Positions 5,616 to 14,700 of a stretch of 21,427 nt of DNA are shown here, one piece after another. How positions within the stretch are numbered: the stretch's first letter is position 1; the number at the start of each line of letters is the position of its first letter. Position numbers and translations under genes: made by a program. Source of the DNA: an uncultured Kouleothrix sp. (GTDB taxonomy: Bacteria > Chloroflexota > Chloroflexia > Chloroflexales > Roseiflexaceae); contig CALLYN010000422.1 of assembly GCA_937858455.1 (NCBI GenBank), positions 1 through 21,427 on the forward strand, read 5' to 3'. A model generated the notes under the pieces. It did not search any database. It was not told the origin of the DNA and saw nothing but the letters and a program-made list of their open reading frames with translations.

Positions 5616-6695
5616 ATGATTCAGTACATTGGCCGGCGAATACTTACCGCCATCCCTGTGTTACTCGGCGTCATGCTGGTGACATTCGCGATGGCCCGGC
5701 TCATCCCCGGCGGGCCGTGCGTTGCGATGCTGGGCGAAAAGGCCCGGCCGGAAGTGTGCGCCCGCTTTAATCAGGAGAAGGGCTTCGACCGGCCTATCCC
5801 CGTACAGCTGGCCGTGTATGCCCGTGATGTGTTCAGCGGCGACTTGGGGAACTCGATACGCTTTAACCGCGCGGTGACGCAGCTTATCGTCGAGCGCCTG
5901 CCGCTCACGATCGAGCTTGGCATCATCGCGCTAGTGATCGCCACGCTGATTGGCATTCCAGCCGGCATTTTATCGGCGATCCGCCGCAACTCCGCGATCG
6001 ATGTCGGCACCATGGTCGGCGCGAATATCGGCGTCTCAATGCCGGTGTTCTGGCTCGGCCTGATGCTGGCTTACCTGTTCGCGCTGCTGCTGAAAGGCAC
6101 GCCGCTGCAGCTGCCGCCTTCGGGCCGGCTGTCGGCAGGCATCAACCCGACACCATTTTTCACGCTGTATGGCTGGGCCGCGCCCAAAGGCTCGCTGCGG
6201 CTGGGCTTGTTGCAGTTTGCCGCCAACCTCTATATTTTCAACGCGCTGATCACTGGCCAGTGGGCAGTAATGGGCGATGCGCTCAAGCATCTGATACTGC
6301 CGTCGCTGGCGCTGGCCACCATCCCGATGTCGATCATTGCGCGCATGACCCGCGCCAGCATGCTCGACGTGCTTGGCCGCGATTATGTGCGTACCGCGCG
6401 GGCCAAAGGGCTCAGCGGCGTCAAGGTGATCATGGCCCACGCCTTCAAGAACGCGCTGCTGCCGATCGCCACGATCATCGGCCTGCAGCTTGGCGCGGTC
6501 TTCAGTGGCGCGGTGCTCACCGAAACGATCTTTGGGCTCGCGGGCGTGGGGCGAATGCTGTTCGAGGCGATTACGGCGCGCGATTATCCGGTAATACAAG
6601 GCTTTACACTGGTGATTGCCTTTGGGTATGTCGCCGTGAACCTGCTGGTCGATCTCTCGTATGTGTTCTTCGATCCGCGCATTCGACTTGAGTAG
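5616..6695 (+). CDS. Peptide-type ABC transporter permease, DppB/OppB-like
   Basis: 359 residues. The N-terminus, YIGRRILTAIPVLLGVMLVTF, then RLIPGGP, is the standard opening of the DppB/OppB family: first membrane helix, then the periplasmic loop. The BPD_transp_1 core follows, with the cytoplasmic EAA loop at about 255-282 (DYVRTARAKGLSGVKVIMAH, then AFKNALLP), which docks on the ATPase. The C-terminus, VDLSYVFFDPRIRLE, is also typical. About six membrane helices are visible. A loop of about 45 residues rich in Pro/Gly (around 150-200) and a Cys pair in the first periplasmic loop (PCVAMLG and VCARF) are somewhat unusual. The upstream ribosome site is weak; the next gene starts 10 nt after the stop. 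It forms the membrane channel with the following permease. The gene symbol is left blank because the ligand is unknown. Confidence 0.93.
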   Translation: MIQYIGRRILTAIPVLLGVMLVTFAMARLIPGGPCVAMLGEKARPEVCARFNQEKGFDRPIPVQLAVYARDVFSGDLGNSIRFNRAVTQLIVERLPLTIELGIIALVIATLIGIPAGILSAIRRNSAIDVGTMVGANIGVSMPVFWLGLMLAYLFALLLKGTPLQLPPSGRLSAGINPTPFFTLYGWAAPKGSLRLGLLQFAANLYIFNALITGQWAVMGDALKHLILPSLALATIPMSIIARMTRASMLDVLGRDYVRTARAKGLSGVKVIMAHAFKNALLPIATIIGLQLGAVFSGAVLTETIFGLAGVGRMLFEAITARDYPVIQGFTLVIAFGYVAVNLLVDLSYVFFDPRIRLE

Positions 6696-6705
6696 GTGAC
6701 AATCT

Positions 6706-7647
6706 ATGGCGACAACAACCACCGCGCCCGCAGCATCGGCACCGCTTACGCAGATGCGCGCTCCCGAAAGCCTCTGGCGCCAGGCGATCCGCGCGTTCTT
6801 TCGCCAGCGCTCGGCGGTGATCGGTCTGACGATCATTGTCTTGCTCGTGCTCGTCGCTCTGCTGGCGCCGTTGCTCGCGCCCTACAATCCCGAGCAGGTG
6901 CTGATCGGCATCGAAGATGTGCAGAAGCGCGCGGCGCCGTGCATTCACCTGCTCGGCTGCGCAGCCGACCAGCCGCAGCACATCATGGGCACCGATGGCA
7001 ACAATCGCGATGAGTGGAGCCGGATCATCTACGGCGCGCGCGTCTCGCTGTATGTCGGGTTTCTGACGGTCGGCTTCGCGATTATCCTTGGCGTGCTGCT
7101 GGGCGCGCTTGCCGGCTATGTTGGCGGCTGGGTCGATAATCTGATCATGCGCGTGCTCGATGTGCTGCTCGCGTTTCCGGCGCTGCTCCTGGCGATCGCG
7201 ATCGTCAGTGTGCTCGGGCCTGGCCTGATCAACGCCATGCTCGCGATTGCGATTGTGTCGATTCCGGCCTATGCCCGCGTGATGCGCGCCAGCGTGCTGG
7301 CCGTCAAGCAGGAAGAGTATGTGGCCGCCGCGCGCGTGGTTGGCGCTAGCCCTCTCGCGATTCTGCTGCAGCACGTGATGCCCAATGCGATCTCGCCGCT
7401 GATCGTGCAGGGTACGCTTGGCATCGGCACGGCCATCCTCGAGACGGCTGCGCTGTCGTTTCTTGGCCTGGGCGCTCAGCCGCCAACCCCGGAGTGGGGC
7501 TCGATGCTCAGCGCCGAGCGCAACCAGGTTTTCAGCGCGCCACACCTGGTGTTCTTCCCTGGCCTGGCGATCATGGTCAACGTGCTGGGCTTCAACTTGC
7601 TCGGCGATGGCCTGCGCGACGCGCTCGATCCGCGCCTGCGCCGCTAA
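6706..7647 (+). CDS. Peptide-type ABC transporter permease, DppC/OppC-like
   Basis: 313 residues, starting at an ATG behind AGGTGA. The N-terminal cytoplasmic segment ends in LWRQAIRAFFRQRSAVIGL, the DppC/OppC N-terminal signature, followed by helix 1 and LLAPYNPEQ. The periplasmic part carries HIMGTDGNNRDEWSRIIYGARVSL, the family's GTDxxGRDxxSR-type motif, preceded by a short insert with two Cys (CIHLLGC). The EAA loop is at about 203-228 (EYVAAARVVGASPLAILLQH). FLGLGAQPPTPEWGSML and the C-terminal GDGLRDALDPRLRR are family hallmarks. It pairs with the upstream permease. No ATPase gene (DppD/DppF type) follows; the operon ends at the hairpin cluster, so ATPases must come from another locus. 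Confidence 0.94.
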   Translation: MATTTTAPAASAPLTQMRAPESLWRQAIRAFFRQRSAVIGLTIIVLLVLVALLAPLLAPYNPEQVLIGIEDVQKRAAPCIHLLGCAADQPQHIMGTDGNNRDEWSRIIYGARVSLYVGFLTVGFAIILGVLLGALAGYVGGWVDNLIMRVLDVLLAFPALLLAIAIVSVLGPGLINAMLAIAIVSIPAYARVMRASVLAVKQEEYVAAARVVGASPLAILLQHVMPNAISPLIVQGTLGIGTAILETAALSFLGLGAQPPTPEWGSMLSAERNQVFSAPHLVFFPGLAIMVNVLGFNLLGDGLRDALDPRLRR

Positions 7648-7670
7648 TACTACTTCATTTGAACACTGTT

Positions 7671-7717
7671 TTTTTAGTATGCCCTGCCCGGCAAAGCCGG
7701 GCAGGGCATACTAAAAA
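7671..7717. terminator. Bidirectional terminator hairpin with 22-bp perfect arms
   Basis: Arms 7671-7692 and 7696-7717 are perfectly complementary around a 3-nt AAA loop. The base of the stem is a T/A run on each side, with two more T at 7669-7670, so each strand reads a GC-rich stem followed by U residues. It sits between the convergent permease (ends 7647) and hydrolase (ends 7873) genes, the place for a two-way intrinsic terminator. The A-run end merges into repeat copy A. Confidence 0.85.
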
Positions 7718-7766
7718 GAAATTCGGGGGGCGGCAAAGCCGCCCCCCGAAACCTCACCATACAGCA
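7701..7766 (-). repeat. MITE-like palindromic repeat, copy A (partial)
   Basis: Read on the minus strand it gives GCTGTATGGTGAGGTTTCGGG, a 13-bp perfect hairpin (7722-7734 with 7738-7750, AAA loop on the plus strand), GAATTTCTTTTTAGTATGCCC. The same landmarks occur in copies B and C. It lacks the left ATACCAAA end, so it is truncated or joined directly to copy B. Confidence 0.65.
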
Positions 7767-7767
7767 A

Positions 7768-7851
7768 GGGCATACCAAAAAGAAATTCGGGGCGGCTTTG
7801 CCGTCCCCGAACCCCCGCCATATAGCGTGTGATCAGCCGAATTTGGTATCA
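7768..7851 (-). repeat. MITE-like palindromic repeat, copy B (full)
   Basis: This is the most complete copy. Read on the minus strand it runs from GATACCAAATTCGG through TGATCACAC and GGCGGGGGTTCGGGG, a hairpin (7786-7796 with 7800-7811, one bulge), then GAATTTCTTTTTGGTATGCCC. The two ends are imperfect terminal inverted repeats (GATACCAAATTC against CATACCAAAAAGAAATTC). It lies immediately next to copy A in the same orientation and opposite to copy C. Confidence 0.7.
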
Positions 7852-7872
7852 CTCCTCGAGCATTCGAGCGAG

Positions 7873-8709
7873 CTACATATACTCGAGCTGGCTGACGCGC
7901 CGGCGCCACTCGGCTTTGATCTCCACCGGCGTGCCCTCGCTTGCCAGGAAATCCAGCAGCAAGCGGTTGAACACATTCGGCTGGTCGAGAAACGGGAAGT
8001 GATTCGAGCGCCGCAGCTCGAGCACCTGCAGCGAGCGGTATTTTTCGCGTAGCAGGTCGGCCTGGTCGTGGCTCACAATGCTGTCGTTCGAGCAGTACAC
8101 CGCCAGCAGCGGCGACTCGAGCCTCGGCAGGTCGGTTCGCAGGTCGGCCTTGAGCACTGATGCGACAACCCGCTCGACCACATGCTCCGACAGGCTGTCG
8201 GTATCCTCGATGATCTCCTCTTTGATCTGCGAGTCGTCGACTTCGATCTGCCGCACCAGCTTCGACCAGATATTGGTGGGCTGGCTGCGTCCCAGCAGCC
8301 GTGAGAGCAGCGCGCCCGGGCGCACCGAGATCGCCTGAGCGCCGTGAATCGGCGTGTTGACGGTCATGATCTTGCCGAAGCGCGCCGGGTGGTTGATCGC
8401 CGCGCGGATCGCCACCATGCCGCCAAGGCCATGGCCCGCCAAGTTCACCCGCGTCAGGCCCATATTGTCCATGAAGCCCAGCAGCAGATCGACATACTCG
8501 GGCAGCGAAAACTCGCTATCGCGTCGGTCGGACTCGCCAAAGCCCCAGAAATCCAGCGCGTACGCCCGGTTGCGCTCCGAGATATGATCCATCGTCGGCA
8601 GCCAGTAGCGCCACGAGCCAAGCCAGCTATGCAGAAAGATAATGGGCTGGCCACGCCGGCCGACCATTTCATAATGCAGGAGTCGATTGTTGAGATGGAT
8701 CGCGCTCAC
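7873..8709 (-). CDS. Alpha/beta-hydrolase fold protein with Gly at the nucleophile position
   Basis: 278 residues, GTG start at 8709; no clear ribosome site, and it begins 30 nt after the giant kinase stop, so translation may depend on upstream reading. Fold marks are the oxyanion-loop strand IIFLHSWLGSW (23-33), the LDFWGFGESD strand (52-61), the nucleophile elbow AGHGLGG (91-97), a lid region (about 120-190), the acid loop YCSNDS with Asp209, and SNHFPFLDQP with His237. The elbow should read G-H-S-x-G; here position 94 is Gly (GGC, minus strand 8430-8428), one base from the Ser codon AGC. Asp and His are kept. It is probably inactive as an ordinary esterase or hydrolase and may act as a binding or regulatory protein. 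The fold is confident; function unknown. Confidence 0.85.
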   Translation of the reverse strand: MSAIHLNNRLLHYEMVGRRGQPIIFLHSWLGSWRYWLPTMDHISERNRAYALDFWGFGESDRRDSEFSLPEYVDLLLGFMDNMGLTRVNLAGHGLGGMVAIRAAINHPARFGKIMTVNTPIHGAQAISVRPGALLSRLLGRSQPTNIWSKLVRQIEVDDSQIKEEIIEDTDSLSEHVVERVVASVLKADLRTDLPRLESPLLAVYCSNDSIVSHDQADLLREKYRSLQVLELRRSNHFPFLDQPNVFNRLLLDFLASEGTPVEIKAEWRRRVSQLEYM

Positions 8710-8739
8710 GAGACGAACTCACACTAGTAAGGCCGGTGA

Positions 8740-11700
8740 TTATTCTTCGGTAAACGCCATTTCAGGCTGCGAGAGCGGCAGCATAAAGCTAAAGGTGCTG
8801 CCTTTGCCAAGCTCGCTCTGCACCCAGATCTCGCCGCCGTGCAGCTCGACAAACGACTTGGCGATCGAGAGCCCCAGCCCGGTGCCGCCTACTTCATCGC
8901 GCAGCGGGTTGTCGGCGCGGTAGAAACGGCGGAACAGGTGCTGCTGCTGCTCGGGCGAAAGCCCCACGCCGTCGTCTTCCACGTCTACTTGCAGTAGCCC
9001 GGCCGGGTTCATAAATGCCCGCAAGTGTACATGCGCGCCTGGGTAAGTGTATTTTACTGCATTCGACACCAGGTTGAGCACCACCTGCGTCACGCGGCGC
9101 AGGTCGGCGGTGATCGGCGGCAGGCCAGGCGCGATATCGAGCCGGATGTCGGTGGTTTTACGCTGGATCTCGGCGCGCATGGTCTGGAGTACATCGTTCA
9201 ACACATAGGTCATATCCACCTGCTCGAAGTTCAGCAGGATCTTGTTTGCGTCGATCCGGCCGATCTCAAGGATGTCGTTGATCAGATCCATGAGCCGGTT
9301 GGCGTTGTTCTTCACAACGCTCAGGAATGCCTGCTGCCCCTCGGCTAGCGGCCCGGCCGCGCCCAGCAGCAGGAGGTCGACATACCCTTTGATCGACGTG
9401 AGTGGTGTGCGCAGCTCGTGCGACACGCTCGAGATAAAATCGCGCTTGGCACGGTCGGCCTCGATCTCGCGTGTGACATCGCGCAGCACCGCTACGCTGC
9501 CGTAGCGAATGCCATCGGGCCGCACCACCGCCGCGAAGTTCATGGCGATCGTCTGCGGCGGTGCGGCTAGGTCGAGGATGCGGTTCACGTATTTGCCGCT
9601 CTCGTCCACGATCTGCAGGCCCTCGCTCAGGCCGTTGAAGATCTGCGTAGCCTGCTCGGGGCGCATTCCTGCGCCGCTATACGCCTTCAGATGATCGAGC
9701 GGCTGCTGCAGCGCGTACGACGCCGGAATGTGCAACACCTGCTCGGCGGCCGGGTTGAACAGCACCACCCGCTGGCGCTCGTCGAGCACGATGACGCCCT
9801 CGGTGATGCTCTGGAGGATCGCCTGGCTCTTGCTGGTTTCCTCGCGCTGCTGCGCGAAGAGCTCGGACATGCGCAGGCCCTGCTCGGTAATAAACGAGTA
9901 CAGCTCGGCATTGTGAATGACGATCGCGATCTCATTGGCGATCGTGGTCATCAGCTGCACCTGCGCCTGGCTGAAATAGTTGAGCTTGGGGCTAGTGAGC
10001 ATCAGCACGCCCAGGATCTCGTCTTTCGTGCGCAGCGGGATGGCCACTGCCGAGCGCACCTCGTCGGCGCGGCCGTGCTCGCGCACCCAGCGCTCGTCGT
10101 GGCGCACATCCGGGATACTGACGCCCTGCTCCTGGTCCATCACCCATCCGGCCAGGCCGCCGCCGTCGGCGAAGCTGATCGGAATATAGGTCGAGCGCAC
10201 CGTGCCGTCGGCGCCGAGCACCGCCCGGCAGATCAGCGACTTCGACTGTGGGTCGCGCAGCATGATCGAGCCGCGCTTGACGCCGACGGCCTTTGACATC
10301 AGGCCGAGCGATTTGGTGAGCGTGGCTTCGAGCTCGAGCGTCTGCGAGAGCTCGAGCGTGATCGAGTGAACCGCTTGCAGTCGCTCTTTCTCGGCCGAGA
10401 GCAGCGTATTGGCCTCGGCCAGCGCGGCAGTGCGCTCGATCACGCGCTGCTCGAGCTCGCTGGCAAAGCGGCGCACCTCGGCGAACAGCCGGCCGTTGCG
10501 GATAGCCTGGGCCGCCAGGCTGGCCAGCGCGAACGCCAGCTGGGCGTGCTCGTTGTTGTATGCGCTAATCTCGCTGCTATCGACGGTCAGCAGGCCGATC
10601 ACCTCGTCGTCGATCAGCAGTGGCGCGCCGATCCAGCCGTGGATGTGCTCGGTGCCTTCGATCACAATAAAGTCGCTGTCGTGCTGCACATCGTCGATCA
10701 CCAGCGGCTGGCGTGTCTCGACGATCGTGCGCATGTTTGCGTCGTCGGCCAGCTTGAATGAGAACTGCTCGATCTGCGTACGATAGTGCTCGTCGAAGCC
10801 GCGGGTCGCGACGATCCTCACGATATCGTCGTCGCGCAGCAGCAGCGAGGCTGTGTCGTATGGCACCACGCGCCGCAGCTGATCGAGGATGAGCGTGGTG
10901 ATCTCGTCGATCGCCAGCACGCCCGTGAGCGTCTGCGCCACCTCGCGCAAGGTGTCGGCGGCCTGGCGGCGCGCCTGCTCGCTGGCGAACAGCCGGGCGC
11001 TCTCGAGCGCCAGCGCCGATTGGGTGGTTAGCAGCGACATGAGCGAGAGTTCGCGATCCTGCCAGTCGCGCGGCTGACGATTGCCGAGCAGCAGCACGCC
11101 CAATGGCTGTTCGCGCGTGCCGATCAGCGCGTTGAGGGTGCTGCGCAGCCGCATCTGCTGCGCGATCGAGGGCGTCTCGGGCAGCTCGTCGAAGTCGCGA
11201 ATGGCGATTGGGCGCTCGGCGTGCAGCAGGCTGTGTGCAATCGCAGCGACATCCTGCGAAATCTCGCGCTCGATCACATTCGGCCGCTCGCCGTCGACGA
11301 TCACCTGCTGAGTAGGCTGCTGGTGGTCGTCGAACATCAACACGATCCCGACATTGCCTTTCAGCAGGTCGAGTGCGCTGCACGCGATTGCATAGATCAC
11401 CTCCTGCTGGTCGAAGTTGCCCGCGAACACCTGGCTAATATCGTAGAGTGCGGTCAGCTCCTGCACGCTCTGGCGCGACTCACCAAGCAGGCGTGCGTTT
11501 TCGAGCGCAGTAGCGCCCCACGAGGCGATCGTCGCCAGCAGGCGCGTGTCGTCGTCGCTGAAGGTAAACTCGCTCTGATCGCTCTCGATGCCGATCACGC
11601 CGATGATCCGGTCGGCGGCGATCATCGGCACGCCCAGCCATGCGCGCGCGCTCTCGCGGCGGCCATTGCCGCGGATCCGCAGCGGCTCGCGCGTGCGAAT

Positions 11701-14700
11701 GACCTGGGCCATCGGGCCGCTCTGGGCGCTGGCCGGCGGCGCCGCGACGCGCCGGCCGTTGGTGTAGCACAGCGGGAATGTGATCAGGTCGCGCCGCTCG
11801 TCGTACAGCGCGATCGCAAAGTTGGTGGTGTCGAGCAGGCGGCTGGTCTGGCGATAGATCAGCTCGAGCAGTTCGTCGTGCTTTGATACTGCGCTCAGCG
11901 CCTGGCCGATCTGGTTGAAGGTCGCGAGCTCTTCGATCCTGCGGCCGCGCTCCAGGAACAGGCGCGCGTTGTTGATCGCGATCGCCGCCTGGTTGGCAAC
12001 CGTCGAAACAAAGCGCAGGTCGTCCTGGTTGAAGGCGTGGCGCTCGTAGCTCTGGATGTTGACGATGCCGAGCACTTCCTCGCCAAGCAGAATCGGCACG
12101 ATCAGGAACGATTCTTCTGGCTGGTCGGAAGGGTCGAGCCGCTGCGGGCCAGGCGGCAGGCCGTAGAAGCTCCAGTACTCGTCTTCGGTGTTGAGCAGCA
12201 GCGCTTGGCGGTGGGTGATCGCCCAGTGGTTCGCGCCACGGTCGATGATCCGCGGGGTGAGCTGGACGCGCGTGCCGCCGACGTATGCGATCGGGTAGCT
12301 GAGCTGACGCTGGCCGGCGTTGTACAGGCCGATAAACGACGTGCTGACATTGATCACTTTCCCCAGCTCGTTGTGCAGCCGCTCGAGCATGTCGCCCAGC
12401 TCCAGCGTCGAGCTGACCGCGCTGCCGATATCGCGCAGCGCATTCGCCTCGCGCAGCCGCCGCTCACGCTCGGTGAACAGGCGTGTTTTGGAAAGTGCCG
12501 TGGCCACCTGGCTGGCTACCGTGGTCAGGAAGCGCTGGTCGTCTTCGTCGAAGGCGTTGGGGCTGAAGCTCTGGACATTGATGATGCCCAGCACCTCGTC
12601 GCTGAGCATAATCGGCACGCTCAGCCACGACGCGGTCGGCGGCTCGTTGTTTGCCACCGGCGCGGTCGAGAGCTGCTCGACCTCGGCCGCGCTGCGTAGC
12701 AGGATGGGGCGCTTCTCAATCACCACGCGCTCCGACAGGCAGCTGGGGTCGTCGACCTGCATACGAATAGTGTTGGGCACGCGCCGGCTGTGCTCCCACA
12801 AGATCGGGAATGTCAGCTGGTTGGTAGCGGCATCGTAGAGCGCGATAAACGACTCGCGGGTGTCGAGCACTTCGCTGATGCCGCGATGCAGCGCCTCAAG
12901 CAGCTCGCCCTGCTCGAGTGTGGCGTTGATCGCCTGGCTGATGCTATTGAGTGAGATCAGCTCGGCGATGCGGCGCTCGCGCTCGGCGAACAGGCGCGCG
13001 TTCTGCAAGGCGATCGCCGCCTGGTCGGCCATGCCCGAAAGCAGCAGCTCTTCGTCGCGGCTGAACTCGCGGCGCTGGATGGTCATGACGCTCAGCACGC
13101 CGATCGTGACGCCGCGATAGTTTACCGGCACGCCCATGAACGAAGTATAGTGATTAGCGCGGTTGAAATCGGGGTACAGCGAGCCGCCATCGCGCTCAAC
13201 ATCGGCGACGATCAGCGTGGTGCCGGTGGCGGCCACGCGCCCGGTGAGGCCGCTGCCAACTGCCGGCCGCAGTGTGCGGGCGATCTCCTGCGGGATGCCG
13301 AGCATCGCTGCTGGCTCGAGCACCCGGCTCTCGGTGATTGTCCAGAGCGCGACGGTATTCACATCCAGGTGTCGCCCAACCAGCTCCATCAGGTTATCGA
13401 GCACCTGCTGCGGGTCGAGCGTCGAGCTGAGCAGGCGCGCGGCCTCAAGCAGCGTTTCGAGCTCGCCAACTTTGCTCTTCAGCGCCGAGGCGCTCTCCTG
13501 GGCTTCGCCAAACAGGCGCGCGTTCTCGATCGCCGTCACCATCTGGTTGGCGATCGTCTGGCATAGCTCGATCGTCTGATCGCTAAACTGTTGCTGCCGG
13601 CCAACAAAATCGATCCCAGCCGCGCCGATGAGCCGGTCGCCGACGATCAGGGGAAGCAAGGCCACCGAGCGAATGTCGAGCACCTTGAACATCTCGCGCG
13701 TGCGTACCAGGATCGGATCGTTCTGAGCGTCGTGTACGATCAGCGGCTGGCGATGTTGTTCGAGCCACGCGACCGACGGGTTGCCCTGCAGCGGGATGCT
13801 GATGCTTTTCGACTGCTCGGGCGTCGCTGGCACCAGCTCACCCGCGATCGTCACGGTATTGGCGGCATAGTCGTAGAGCACAATCCGCACCTGGTCGGCG
13901 CCGCTGGCGCGCGCCAGCGCTTCGATGGCCGCCCGGTAGATCTCGGAGGTTGCCAGTGTCGAGGCCGCGACCGACGAGACGCGATTCAGCAGCGCAAGGA
14001 ACTGCACCTGGTCGGTAGCGCGCGCGAACAGCTGGGCGTTCTGGACGCCCAACGACACCTGGGCGCCCACGCTCACCAGGAACTCGCGGTCGCGCTGGCT
14101 GAATGCCTGGAGCTGGCGGCTGCTGACGCCCAGCGCGCCGATCGGTGTGCTATCGTAGGTGAGTATCGGGATGCCCAGGTACGAGCGTACGCGGTCGTCG
14201 GGCGAGCTCAGGAACAGCGGGTGCAGCTGTTGATTCTCGGCAGTCGCGGCCTCGATATCGTCGAGGTGCAAGATCTGGCTATTGCGAATGATCCAGCCCG
14301 CCAGCGTGCCAGTGCTGATCTGGGCAATATCGTCCTCGCTGTCAAGCGTCACAACGCCGCGGTCGAACACCAGCGCTCGCGCGATCCCACGCTCGTGGTC
14401 GATCAACGTCAGGCTGGTGCTGTCGGCGCCGAGGGTTTCGTGAAGCACCTCGTGCAGCCCGCCGACCATGGGGCGCAGGTCGAGTGTCGAGTTGGTGACG
14501 TGGCCGATCCGGCTGATCGCATCAAGCTCGGCGATGCGCCGCTCGCGGTCGGTAAACAGCCGGACGTTCTGCGCGCCCAGCGCTACTTGGCTTGCCACGG
14601 TGCTCAGGAAGGCGAGCTCGCGCTCGCCATAGACACCTGGCGTATAGCTTTGCGCCGATAGCACGCCAACAATATCGCCGTCACCTACCAGCAGCGGCAC

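Noticed and set aside
7671..7851. CRISPR-like array in the repeated hairpin region
   Set aside because: Only two unequal repeat copies, no regular spacers and no cas genes; the region is explained by terminator hairpins and MITE-like repeats.
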